This document shows positions 22,572-31,918 of a DNA stretch of 64,000 bases, piece after piece. The position numbers and the translations under genes are program-made. Source of the stretch: Nitrospira sp. (GTDB taxonomy: Bacteria; Nitrospirota; Nitrospiria; Nitrospirales; Nitrospiraceae); contig SWDP01000011.1 of NCBI GenBank assembly GCA_005116885.1, positions 12,391 to 76,390 of the forward strand. The letters run 5' to 3'. The notes beneath the pieces are model-generated. The model saw nothing but the letters and a program-made list of their open reading frames with translations. It made no database searches and was not told the DNA's origin. Position 1 is the first letter of the stretch, and the number at the start of each line of letters is the position of its first letter.

Positions 22572-23681
22572 ATGCTGAGCTCATTTAAAAGTCTCTCCGA
22601 AACCGACCTGTTCTCGATGTTCACCCCAAAACGGCAGCTCGTCGGGTTGGATATTGGGTCGAGCGGGATCAAGCTTGTCCAGCTGAAGGAAAACCGAGGC
22701 CGGTACGTTCTCCAGAAGTTTGGCTTTAAACCACTCGAACCGGAAGTCATCGTCGATGGTACGGTGATGGATGAGGGACGTGTGGTATCGGCGATCAAGG
22801 AATTGTTCGAAGAAACAAAGATCAAGGTAAAACAGGTGGCTGTATCGATTTCTGGCCATGCGGTCATCATTAAGAAGATTAGCTTGCCTCCGATGCCTGA
22901 TGAGGAGTTGGAGGGGCAGGTACGGCTGGCTGCGGAGCAGTACATCCCCTTCGATATTAATGAAGTGAACATTGATTTCAGTGTGTTGCCATCCTCTGAA
23001 GCGGCTGGTGGTGCACAGGGAGAGATGTCGATCATTCTGGTCGCGGCCAAAAAAGACAAGATTAATGAGCTGACTGAGCTCGTCAAAGGCGCGGGGCTGT
23101 TTCCGATCGTCATGGATGTTGATGCATTTGCGATCGAGAATATGCACGCAATCAACTATCCTGCCGCGCAAGAAGAGACGACCGCCCTCGTGAATATTGG
23201 CGCCAGTGTTATGAATATCAACATTATTCGAGGCGGCACTTCCCTGTTCACACGTGACATTCCGATCGGGGGGAACCGTTATACAGAAGCCATTCAGCGT
23301 GAAATGAGCATGTCCTACGAAGAGGCGGAAGAAACCAAAAAGAGTGAGCGCTCGGCAGGGAGCAATCAGGCCGCGTTAACCACAGTTGTCGATAGCGTCA
23401 ATGCCGAGGTTGCCTCAGAGATCGCACGGACCATCGATTATTTTAAATCCACGATGCCGGAGGCCGATGTTCAGCAAGTTCTCTTGTGCGGAGGGGGGGC
23501 GCAGGTCAAAGGCTTAGTTCCACAACTGAAAGATCGAATGCAGGCAGTGGTCGAGGTCGCGAACCCATTTGGTGAAATTGACACCTCGGGGAGCGGTTTG
23601 GATCAGGACACGTTGGCTGAACTGGCTCCGCTGGCCGCCGTCGGTGTTGGATTGGCACTGAGAACGGTAGGGGATCGATGA
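22572..23681 (+). CDS. pilM: Type IV pilus assembly protein PilM
   Basis: RQLVGLDIGSSGIKLVQLKENRG...; ATPase fold; pilMNOPQ order (ORF track start 22434). Confidence 0.93.
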   Translation: MLSSFKSLSETDLFSMFTPKRQLVGLDIGSSGIKLVQLKENRGRYVLQKFGFKPLEPEVIVDGTVMDEGRVVSAIKELFEETKIKVKQVAVSISGHAVIIKKISLPPMPDEELEGQVRLAAEQYIPFDINEVNIDFSVLPSSEAAGGAQGEMSIILVAAKKDKINELTELVKGAGLFPIVMDVDAFAIENMHAINYPAAQEETTALVNIGASVMNINIIRGGTSLFTRDIPIGGNRYTEAIQREMSMSYEEAEETKKSERSAGSNQAALTTVVDSVNAEVASEIARTIDYFKSTMPEADVQQVLLCGGGAQVKGLVPQLKDRMQAVVEVANPFGEIDTSGSGLDQDTLAELAPLAAVGVGLALRTVGDR

Positions 23682-24229
23682 TTCGCATTAACTTATTACC
23701 GGGCCCCAAGGGGCACAAAGCGAAGCCCCAGTATGATGTCAGGGCGCAAGCTCTGTTAGGTGTGGGGATACTGTTCATTACCCTGGCAGGGTGTTGGTGG
23801 TACTCGGCCTCGCTCGACGAAGAGATCGCTGCACGAGAGACTGAAAAAATTGACAAGGAGAAGCAGGTCGCGCAGTTAAAAGAACAAGTGAAGAAGGTCT
23901 CCGATTTTGAGAGCCGAAAGAAGGTACTAGAGGATAAGAATCGTATTATTGATGAATTGGAAAAGTCACGTGTCGGCCCCGTGAAGGTACTCGACCATGT
24001 CAGTCACAGCTTGGAACCGTTGAAAGTGTGGCTCATCAGAGTCGCCGTCACGGGGAAAGACATCGATCTTGAAGGTCGTGCTGCGACCAACGACGACGTG
24101 GTGGAATTCGTGAACAACCTGCGTCGTACCGATTATTTTTCGAATATCAATCTTCAAGAAAGTCGGGCGGCAGTGGAGAATCAACTCAATATCTACCAGT
24201 TTAAACTTGGTTTCCGTCTCAAAGGGTAA
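23678..24229 (+). CDS. pilN: Type IV pilus assembly protein PilN
   Basis: MIRINLLPGPKG, one TM, coiled coil; synteny. Confidence 0.9.
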   Translation: MIRINLLPGPKGHKAKPQYDVRAQALLGVGILFITLAGCWWYSASLDEEIAARETEKIDKEKQVAQLKEQVKKVSDFESRKKVLEDKNRIIDELEKSRVGPVKVLDHVSHSLEPLKVWLIRVAVTGKDIDLEGRAATNDDVVEFVNNLRRTDYFSNINLQESRAAVENQLNIYQFKLGFRLKG

Positions 24230-24231
24230 GA

Positions 24232-24861
24232 ATGATGAAGCTGCCTTCCATGAATCTTGAGCTATTGCGGTCGGTCCCCTTGGTCCAGAAACTGGGGCTT
24301 CTCGTGATGGTTCTTGCCGGGATTATTGTCGGGTTCTATTACTATGTTGCTGAACCAAAATCTATGGAGATTGCAGGGCTCCAGGGAGCGATCGGCACGC
24401 TCGACAGTGAGATTCAAACGTTGACGATTAAAGTTAAACATCTTGATGAGCTTATTGCGGCCAGTAAGCAACTCGAGATTGAGCTTGCCAAAAAGCAAGA
24501 ACGGCTGCCGCCTGAAGGGGAAGCCGTTATGCTGCTCAAGCAGGTATCAGACTTAGGGATTCGCCTTGGGCTCGACATTAAGCTGTGGAAACCGAGTCCT
24601 AAGAGCGAAGATCCATCGAAGCTCTTTGTGCGGATGCCGGTGAATGTGGAGGTGTCGGGAGGGTACCATACCGCCGCGTTATTTTTTGATCGAATCAACG
24701 CGATGCCTCGGATTGTGACTGTGTCAGGCCTCAAGATGGGCGCTCCAAAGTTTGAGAAGGGGCGTGTCGTCACACAGACGGTGTTCGATCTTGTCGCCTA
24801 TGCAGCAACGGATGAGACCAAGTTGGTTGCAGCGGCCCCAGCAATTTCACAGAAGAAATAG
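24232..24861 (+). CDS. pilO: Type IV pilus assembly protein PilO
   Basis: Synteny; KKQERLPPEGEAVMLLKQVSDLGIRLGLDI. Confidence 0.9.
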   Translation: MMKLPSMNLELLRSVPLVQKLGLLVMVLAGIIVGFYYYVAEPKSMEIAGLQGAIGTLDSEIQTLTIKVKHLDELIAASKQLEIELAKKQERLPPEGEAVMLLKQVSDLGIRLGLDIKLWKPSPKSEDPSKLFVRMPVNVEVSGGYHTAALFFDRINAMPRIVTVSGLKMGAPKFEKGRVVTQTVFDLVAYAATDETKLVAAAPAISQKK

Positions 24862-24897
24862 GGCGCAAAGTCTTGGATGTGTGTGAGGCCATGAACA

Positions 24898-25524
24898 GTG
24901 AATGCCATCTGTGAGAACCGGCGGTCAACCATGAAGACAACAAGCATAATTCTGATTGGATGTGCTGCACTGCTCGTGGCAGCTGGCCCGGGCTTTCCTG
25001 AGACAAGTATGAGCGGCCACCTTCGACAGATTAGCCCAATGCGGCAGGACTCCCTCAAAGTCCCTTCTCTCAACGATGTGCCGAGGCACGCGTCGTCTCC
25101 AGCTCCAACCGTGGCAGCCGGCGATGGGGATGTCCAACCAGTCGACCCCAATTCAATATTGGAGTCGGTGGGTGTTCGCTCCTATGACCCTTCTGGCCGA
25201 CGCGATCCGTTCGCCCCGGTGCTGCAATTGTTGGGACTTGGACCTATTGATCCCACATTACCTCCGCTCCAACGTGTCGGACTTACGGAGATGAACTTGA
25301 TCGCCGTGATATGGGGGGCCTACGGCTATACGGCTATGGTTCAGACTCCAGATGGAAACGGGTATACGGTGCGTCGGGGAACGCGAATCGGTCCCAACAA
25401 TGGCGTGGTGAGCGCTGTGACGGAGAAGGGTATTGTGGTGCAAGAACGGTTTACAGATGTGTATGGGAGCAAACAGGAGCGGGAATATGTCAAGCTCCTT
25501 CACCCGAAAGAGGGCCTAGAATGA
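24898..25524 (+). CDS. pilP: Type IV pilus assembly protein PilP
   Basis: YDPSGRRDPFAPVLQL, LTEMNLIAVIWGAYGYTAMVQTPDGNGYTVRRGTRIGPNNG. Confidence 0.9.
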   Translation: MNAICENRRSTMKTTSIILIGCAALLVAAGPGFPETSMSGHLRQISPMRQDSLKVPSLNDVPRHASSPAPTVAAGDGDVQPVDPNSILESVGVRSYDPSGRRDPFAPVLQLLGLGPIDPTLPPLQRVGLTEMNLIAVIWGAYGYTAMVQTPDGNGYTVRRGTRIGPNNGVVSAVTEKGIVVQERFTDVYGSKQEREYVKLLHPKEGLE

Positions 25525-27464
25525 CACCTAAGCTGAACACGACAACGACAACATTTATTGGCGTACTCTCGGCGGTGGGAGCGCTCAGTGTCCCGATAGC
25601 CATACCGCCGATAGAGGCGTCGACCGACGTCCCAGCTGTCGATTCAGTCTCGCCCTCGATCATTGAAGGAGATCTGGCGCAGACCTTGACTCGCCTCGAT
25701 GTTCAACGGGGTACGAACGACATCCGGGTCATTATTTCAGGGGATGGAAGGCTGGCCCATGAGGTGGTACGTCTTGATGAGCGACGCCTCATGATCGATA
25801 TTCCAGGAGTGGCTTCTGCCGTACATAAGCCGGTCATATCGGTGAATCACCAAATATTGAAGCAAGTGCGTCTAGGTTATCATGCTGATAGAGTACGAGT
25901 GGTATTGGATCTTACCGGTGCAGCAACATACTCGGTTGAATCGCAAGGTGCGAGTCTTATTGTAACGCTTCGAGAAGGTGCCAGTACGGATATAGGCGCA
26001 AATGATGGCGCTTACCGCAGTGAAACCGCCAAAGACACAAGGCCAGAGAATCCTATGCTGCTGCCGATTCAGGCGGATGTCGCTTCTCCGGTGGCCCATC
26101 GGGCAATGGCTGCGGTTCAGCGGTCTTCGACGAAGTTTCATGTGCGGCCTGTCCAGATGACGTCCGATCCAGATAGCAGTGAGAAAAGCACGCCAAAGGA
26201 AGATTTGGTCGTTGGAGAAACCCGTTATGTCGGTCGGCGTATTTCGCTCGATTTTCAGCAGGCCGACATCAGTAACGTGCTACGCCTCATTGCTGAGGTC
26301 AGTGGCTTTAACATGGTGGTCGGTGAAGGGGTTAAGAGCAAGGTGACGATGAAGCTCGTGAGTGTGCCATGGGATCAGGCACTCGATATGATTTTAAAAA
26401 TGAATGGGCTAGGCAAGATCAGGCAGAGCAATATCTTGTGGATCGATACGCTGACGAACATCGCCAAACAGCAAAATGAAGAGGCACAGGCGAAGGATGC
26501 CAAGGTAAAAGCGGAAGAACTGGTTGATAGAGTATTCTATATTAGGAATCTGCAAGCGCAGGAACTCATGACTTCTCTTCGGCAGTATTTGAGCCCGAGA
26601 GGGTTGATGCAAATGAGCTTGGGCTCCAATGCCTTAATTGTCAGAGACACAGAAAGCAAGATTGGAGTGATGAAACAGCTGGTTGACGGGCTGGATCTTG
26701 AAGTGCCGCAAGTCCAAATCGAAGCGAGGATCGTGCAGGCTGATACGACCTATTCCCGTTCGCTGGGAGTTCAGTGGGGTATCCAAAATCTGAACCAGCT
26801 CGGGTCTAATGCTGTGGCGAACTTTCGGACGGGTAATACCGGAGCGTTTGGGGGGCAAACATCGAATTTTCTGGTCAATCTTCCCGCCACAGTCGGTGGT
26901 TTGGTGGCAACTCCTGGTGTCGGGTTCACGATTGGGAAAACCGATGGAGCGTTGTTGGACGTGCGGTTGTCGGCAGGTGAGTTGCTTGGACTGAGTAAAG
27001 TCATTGCCGCACCGAAAGTCACGACCTTGGACAAGCGGGAGGCCAAGATCTCACAGGGAGAATCGATCCCGTTCCAGACCACCTCTCTCCAGGGAACACA
27101 GACGACCTTTGTGGATGCGAATTTGGAACTGAATGTGACTCCTCAGATTACTTCGCGGGATCCCAAGGAAGTCGGCAAGCAGATCATGATGAAGGTTCGC
27201 GCCACGAGAAACGCTGTCGGCGCACGAAGCAATCCGGCCGGGCCCAGTATCGACCGACGCGAAGCCAATACCCAGGTCATCATCCGCGACGGTGAGACCA
27301 TGGTGATCGGCGGGGTGTTTATCGATACGCAGAGCAACAGCGTGTCTGGTATTCCCTATCTCTCACGCGTGCCTGTTTTGGGATGGCTTTTCAAACAAAA
27401 GACCGAGGCTGTCGCGAAGCAAGAGCTGCTCATCTTCTTGACACCCAGTATCGTCAAAAGCTAG
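25521..27464 (+). CDS. pilQ: Type IV pilus secretin PilQ
   Basis: AMIN domain, ISLDFQQADISNVLRLIAEVSGFNMVV, secretin VIGGVFIDTQSNSVSGIPYLSRVPVLGWLFKQ (ORF track start 25311 too early). Confidence 0.95.
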   Translation: MTPKLNTTTTTFIGVLSAVGALSVPIAIPPIEASTDVPAVDSVSPSIIEGDLAQTLTRLDVQRGTNDIRVIISGDGRLAHEVVRLDERRLMIDIPGVASAVHKPVISVNHQILKQVRLGYHADRVRVVLDLTGAATYSVESQGASLIVTLREGASTDIGANDGAYRSETAKDTRPENPMLLPIQADVASPVAHRAMAAVQRSSTKFHVRPVQMTSDPDSSEKSTPKEDLVVGETRYVGRRISLDFQQADISNVLRLIAEVSGFNMVVGEGVKSKVTMKLVSVPWDQALDMILKMNGLGKIRQSNILWIDTLTNIAKQQNEEAQAKDAKVKAEELVDRVFYIRNLQAQELMTSLRQYLSPRGLMQMSLGSNALIVRDTESKIGVMKQLVDGLDLEVPQVQIEARIVQADTTYSRSLGVQWGIQNLNQLGSNAVANFRTGNTGAFGGQTSNFLVNLPATVGGLVATPGVGFTIGKTDGALLDVRLSAGELLGLSKVIAAPKVTTLDKREAKISQGESIPFQTTSLQGTQTTFVDANLELNVTPQITSRDPKEVGKQIMMKVRATRNAVGARSNPAGPSIDRREANTQVIIRDGETMVIGGVFIDTQSNSVSGIPYLSRVPVLGWLFKQKTEAVAKQELLIFLTPSIVKS

Positions 27465-28094
27465 CAGGATGTAGGAACAGTCAGCCGGCATAGACAATAC
27501 ACAGTCCCTTGTCTGGGTGGGTGAGTGTATCGCCTGAGCGAAACTCACTGGAACACGAGTTCACCAGTTAAACCCACACAGACCAGACTAACCAGATGCT
27601 CTATACAGACGGGGTCGGTCTCCAACGTACCAGCCAATAACAGTTGGCATACCCACGCAGTTTTTAAAGCCTGCTAGGAACCGACATTCGAGTTCTCCAT
27701 GGATGGGGAACTTACGAGTGGTGGGCCTTCTAGATTTGTGCGTCATCTCAATCTTCCGGTGCATTCTCCAGTCCTCCGCCTATATCTCGCATCATCGGTG
27801 TGTAATATCTCAACGATCTTGTGCTTCGAGGCTAGATAAAGACTTCAGCGGGCCTGGCTTCTCAAGAAGATGCAGCAGGCCTAGTGAGGGTACATCTGAG
27901 CTGTCATATGCGACTATTCGCCATGGAGCGGCCCTGAAAACCTTCTAGTTTCCAGGCCGTTGTGATACCATTCCCCCCGTTGTCGCCGATCGCAATTCAT
28001 CATCACCATCGGCAAAGTAGGCCATGAATCTGAGCGTTTCTAGACACAAAGAGTCAGATGTGGAGCTAGTGTATCGAGTAAGGAGAGGCGATCT

Positions 28095-29276
28095 TTGAGC
28101 AGGGCTGGAATAGCAGAACAGATTGTGCCGGTGGTCTTGGGGCCACGAAGCTATGACATCGTCCTCCATCCTGGCTTACTTTCGACAGTGGGCGACAGGC
28201 TGCATACCCTTACGACCTCTCCGAAGATCGCCGTTGTGACAGATAGGCATGTGGCAAGCCATTATCTTCACAAGACGCTCCGATCGCTTCGCAAGGCAGG
28301 ATACGACCCGACGGAAATTATCTTGCCTCCGGGAGAGCAAACGAAGACGCTTGGAACAGTCGCCAAGGTTCTCGACGCGTTGGCCAAGCATAAGTTCGAA
28401 CGCCAATCACTGTTGTTGGCCCTCGGTGGTGGAGTGATTGGCGATGTGACAGGTTTTGCTGCCGCGATTTATCAGCGAGGAATTCCGTTCGTGCAAGTGC
28501 CGACCACGCTTGTGGCTCAAGTGGATTCCAGTGTGGGGGGCAAAACCGGTGTGGACCATCGGTTGGGGAAAAATCTCATCGGAGCGTTTTATCAGCCACG
28601 TGCAGTATTGATCGATCCGCTCACGCTGCGCACTCTGCCAGGCCGCGAATGGATTGCCGGTTTGGCTGAAGTGATCAAATACGGCATTATCGCCGACGAA
28701 GGGTTCTTCGCGTTTTTGGAACGAGAGATTTCCGGGCTGTTGAAATTGGAAAAAGAGCCGGTTCTCCACGTGATTAAACGATCGTGCGAGATCAAGGCGG
28801 AAGTAGTTGCCGCTGACGAGCGGGAGTCGAACCGTCGGCGCGTTCTCAATTATGGTCACACGATCGGACATGCCCTTGAGGCACTCTCAGGCTATCGTGG
28901 GTTGGTTCATGGTGAAGCGGTGGGGATTGGGTTAGTGCAAGAAGCGGATTTGGCTTGCCATATGGGTCTCTGCGGGCGCGACGTGGTTGAACGGATCAGA
29001 ACCCTGGTGCAGCGTGCCGGGCTGTCCGATCACGTTTCACCGTCATCTTTTTCTCGCCTTTGGAGTGCCATGCAGCATGACAAAAAAGTGGTTGGGGGGC
29101 AGGTCGTCGGAGTGTGGCCGGTCAAGATTGGGGAAGTGGTGATTCGACCAATCGAGGAGCAGGTGTGTGCCGAGTGGTTTCGGTGCATGCATGGCCGTGG
29201 GAACCGCGTATCGAACGGCCATCGGCCAGGCAGGCTATCCGGCGAAAGAGTCGCACGCAAAGGTACATCTCAATGA
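28095..29276 (+). CDS. aroB: 3-dehydroquinate synthase
   Basis: LPPGEQTKTLGTV, ALGGGVIGDVTGFAAAIYQRGIPFVQVPTTLVAQVDSSVGGKTGVDH; TTG start. Confidence 0.95.
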   Translation: MSRAGIAEQIVPVVLGPRSYDIVLHPGLLSTVGDRLHTLTTSPKIAVVTDRHVASHYLHKTLRSLRKAGYDPTEIILPPGEQTKTLGTVAKVLDALAKHKFERQSLLLALGGGVIGDVTGFAAAIYQRGIPFVQVPTTLVAQVDSSVGGKTGVDHRLGKNLIGAFYQPRAVLIDPLTLRTLPGREWIAGLAEVIKYGIIADEGFFAFLEREISGLLKLEKEPVLHVIKRSCEIKAEVVAADERESNRRRVLNYGHTIGHALEALSGYRGLVHGEAVGIGLVQEADLACHMGLCGRDVVERIRTLVQRAGLSDHVSPSSFSRLWSAMQHDKKVVGGQVVGVWPVKIGEVVIRPIEEQVCAEWFRCMHGRGNRVSNGHRPGRLSGERVARKGTSQ

Positions 29277-30538
29277 CGATGAAACGCACGCCATCTGTGG
29301 CGTATCTGCAACAGGCATTGCGGGAAAAAACACGCGAAGTCGATGTCCTCCATCGGATCTCTGCGTCGATCAGCAATCAATTGGATCTCGAAGCCATTCT
29401 CAAACATATCGTCGACGTCGTCGTAGAAGTCACGAAGGCGGATGCCTGCCTCCTCTATCTATTGTCGGACAGTCAAGATGAACTCATTCTTCGCGCATCG
29501 AAAAATCCTCATCCCAAACTGATCGGTCGCATCACAATTGGATTAGGCGAGGGCATCACCGGGTGGGTGGCGCAGGAACGGACGCGCGTTGTGATTCCGA
29601 GTAATGCGAACGACGATCCACGGTTCAAGTTTTTTCATAACCTTCCGGAAGACCGCTATCAAGCATTTGTCTCTGTTCCGATCATGGCCAAAAAGGAAGT
29701 GGTCGGCGTCATCAATGTCCAACATAAGCGCCCCAGGCGCTATCAACCTGATGAGATCGCGCTCCTTTCGACGATCGCCACTCAAGTTGGAGGAGCGATT
29801 GAAAATGCGCGGCTGTACGATCAAATGCAACGCAAAGCATTACAGGTAGAGACACTGTCGCAGGTCTCGGAAACAGTGGCATCCAATCGATTGATCAAGG
29901 ATGTCCTCCAGCTTCTTGTGACGATGACGGCGCAGATGATGAACTCGAAGATCTGCTCGATCATGCTGTTGGACGAAGCCAGCGGGGAATTGCGGATTGC
30001 GGCAACACAAAGCCTCAGCGAGCAGTATCGCCGGAAGCCCAATCTTAAGATCGGGCAAGGCATTAGCGGGCGTGCAGTGAAAGACCGACGGTCGATCATT
30101 GTGCTCGATGTGTCCACTGAGCGGGACTATATGTATCCGGATATGGCCAAGAAGGAGGGGCTGTGCTCTTTGCTTTCAGTCCCGATGATGGTGCGTGATA
30201 AGGCCTTGGGCGTGATCAATAGCTACACGTCCGTTCCGCATGTATTCACCGGCGAAGAGGTCAAATTGCTTCAGGCCATTGCCAATCAGGCTGCCGTGGC
30301 TATCGAGCATACGACCCTGATTGAGAAGTCGCATGAGATGCAGGAAGCCCTGGCGGTTCGGAAGCTTATGGAGCGGGCCAAAGGCTACCTGATGCGTTCG
30401 AAGAAGCTGACCGAAGAAGAGGCTTTCAAACTCATTCAACGGCAAAGTATGGATTTTAGAAAGTCGATGCGCGAGATTGCTGAGGCGGTGCTTCTCGCTG
30501 GAGAACTCGATCAACGGGTTGAGAAGCAGCGTGGATAG
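29273..30538 (+). CDS. GAF-GAF-ANTAR domain transcription antitermination regulator
   Basis: Two GAF-type domains; C-terminal ANTAR: LMERAKGYLMRSKKLTEEEAFKLIQRQSMDFRKSMREIAEAVLLA; ATGA overlap with aroB stop. Confidence 0.88.
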   Translation: MTMKRTPSVAYLQQALREKTREVDVLHRISASISNQLDLEAILKHIVDVVVEVTKADACLLYLLSDSQDELILRASKNPHPKLIGRITIGLGEGITGWVAQERTRVVIPSNANDDPRFKFFHNLPEDRYQAFVSVPIMAKKEVVGVINVQHKRPRRYQPDEIALLSTIATQVGGAIENARLYDQMQRKALQVETLSQVSETVASNRLIKDVLQLLVTMTAQMMNSKICSIMLLDEASGELRIAATQSLSEQYRRKPNLKIGQGISGRAVKDRRSIIVLDVSTERDYMYPDMAKKEGLCSLLSVPMMVRDKALGVINSYTSVPHVFTGEEVKLLQAIANQAAVAIEHTTLIEKSHEMQEALAVRKLMERAKGYLMRSKKLTEEEAFKLIQRQSMDFRKSMREIAEAVLLAGELDQRVEKQRG

Positions 30539-30590
30539 GTGTTATCAGCCAGGGACGTCCTCGGGCGTGGCAGGCTAAGGGATTGAGGCG

Positions 30591-31502
30591 TCACTTTGGA
30601 GAGGTCGAGGGGGGCTGACGTGTCCGTTCCGTTTCTTGTTCCGCCAGTTTCTTTTTGATTTCCTTCAGCTCCTTCCGTAACTCGTCTAGATCGGTATCTC
30701 TCTGAGCAGAGTCTTCTTTCACAGGCCTCGGTGATTGAACGGCAGTCGATCGTATGTCCGATGCCGTGGGCATTGTGGCAAGCAGGTTGTAGTCGATGAC
30801 GAGAGTGGTGTTGGTTGAACGGGCCGTCCGATAACTATCGGGGCGCTTGGCGGATTCTGGAACGAAGTGTACTGTGCGATTGGCCAATCCTGTCGGATTG
30901 AATGGATGCCGATCGGCTATGGTATTCGCGTCGGTCCGTTCTGTCCGTTGACGATACCCGGTCAAGGTCAGATACAGCGACCGTTCATAACTGTAGAGGG
31001 AGCCTCCCGTTGCTTCTACGGATGCCCCTCTTCCCACCTGCTCTGACTCACACACGCCGGGGAAACGGACGTCCGACAAGCAAAAGACCGCTCCGGCAGA
31101 TGGCGGTTGGACCGGCATGCTGTGTTTGACGATATGAAAGCCGACCTGCTGGTCCGACGCAGCTCTGGTGAGCCCTTCGACGAGGAGTGGCGCCAGGTAC
31201 TCAACGTCGTCATCCCCAAACACTCGAATGGTCTCAGTCTTGTCTGAGGCAAGGTTTCCTAATACGCCTCGGCCGTCCTTGAGAATCACGCCGCGAAGCA
31301 TTCGAGCCATCGTATCCACCTGTAGCGTTAAGGGATGGGTGGCTTGAAAAGACCGATCGGGAATACGTTCCACATACACTGCGCCGCGTTCGGACTGATG
31401 GATTGTGATATCCAGATCAGGCTTGGTCGCACAGGCAGACACGACCAGTGTCATCCCGGTGAGAAGAAGCAGGGCGAGTTGGGGACGATGAGACAACGGC
31501 AA
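30591..31502 (-). CDS. Uncharacterised lipoprotein (paralogue of 50228-51175)
   Basis: Lipobox LVVSAC; shared pattern with second copy (SFQATHPLTLQVDTMARMLRGV / SVQATHPITLDPLLLAQILKGI). Confidence 0.75.
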   Translation of the reverse strand: MPLSHRPQLALLLLTGMTLVVSACATKPDLDITIHQSERGAVYVERIPDRSFQATHPLTLQVDTMARMLRGVILKDGRGVLGNLASDKTETIRVFGDDDVEYLAPLLVEGLTRAASDQQVGFHIVKHSMPVQPPSAGAVFCLSDVRFPGVCESEQVGRGASVEATGGSLYSYERSLYLTLTGYRQRTERTDANTIADRHPFNPTGLANRTVHFVPESAKRPDSYRTARSTNTTLVIDYNLLATMPTASDIRSTAVQSPRPVKEDSAQRDTDLDELRKELKEIKKKLAEQETERTRQPPSTSPK

Positions 31503-31593
31503 TTCTCAAAGTGAATAGAAGTCGTGAGTCTAGCATAGTCAGACAGGACGAGGACACTGGTAACATTCTTCAGATGCTGAGAGAGAGTTCTAC

Positions 31594-31622
31594 TTGACAG
31601 GAGGACAAGAGACTCCGAATAT
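31594..31622 (+). promoter_or_regulatory. Putative sigma70-like promoter of sensor-kinase leader
   Basis: TTGACA-N17-GAATAT. Confidence 0.45.
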
Positions 31623-31650
31623 AGGCCCACATAACGGTATGGACTGAATA

Positions 31651-31716
31651 TTGGACAACGATGTCCGACGATTCAGCCGGATTGTACGAAGTGTAAGAAA
31701 AGGACAATGGCGTCCT
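31651..31716 (+). promoter_or_regulatory. Tandem hexaloop hairpins, candidate ANTAR-binding leader of the sensor kinase
   Basis: P1 TTGGAC-AACGAT-GTCCGA (31651-31668); P2 AGGAC-AATGGC-GTCCT (31701-31716); both loops have A1/G4. Confidence 0.75.
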
Positions 31717-31750
31717 GTCGGGATTGACAGAATGACCGGAAGGGCCTTTT
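31712..31750 (+). terminator. Putative intrinsic terminator overlapping P2
   Basis: GTCCTGTCGG / CCGGAAGGGC (9 of 10 pairs incl. G.U) followed by cTTTT. Confidence 0.55.
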
Positions 31751-31918
31751 CCTCTGCCACAGCATAGCCCTCCGCGGTCGTTCACGCATATCGAAACGAG
31801 CAGTAGTCACCGGCATGAGCAGGACCATTCCCGTCGCCTGTTACGGGGAGCGTCACGTGAGCGAGTGAACGTCCCGGTCGTAACGTAATGAGTGCGGTGC
31901 AGTAACGAGGCGAAAAGG

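Noticed and set aside
27465-28094. Coding gene in the 630-bp pilQ-aroB gap
   Set aside because: Only short ORFs without family resemblance; no supported feature.
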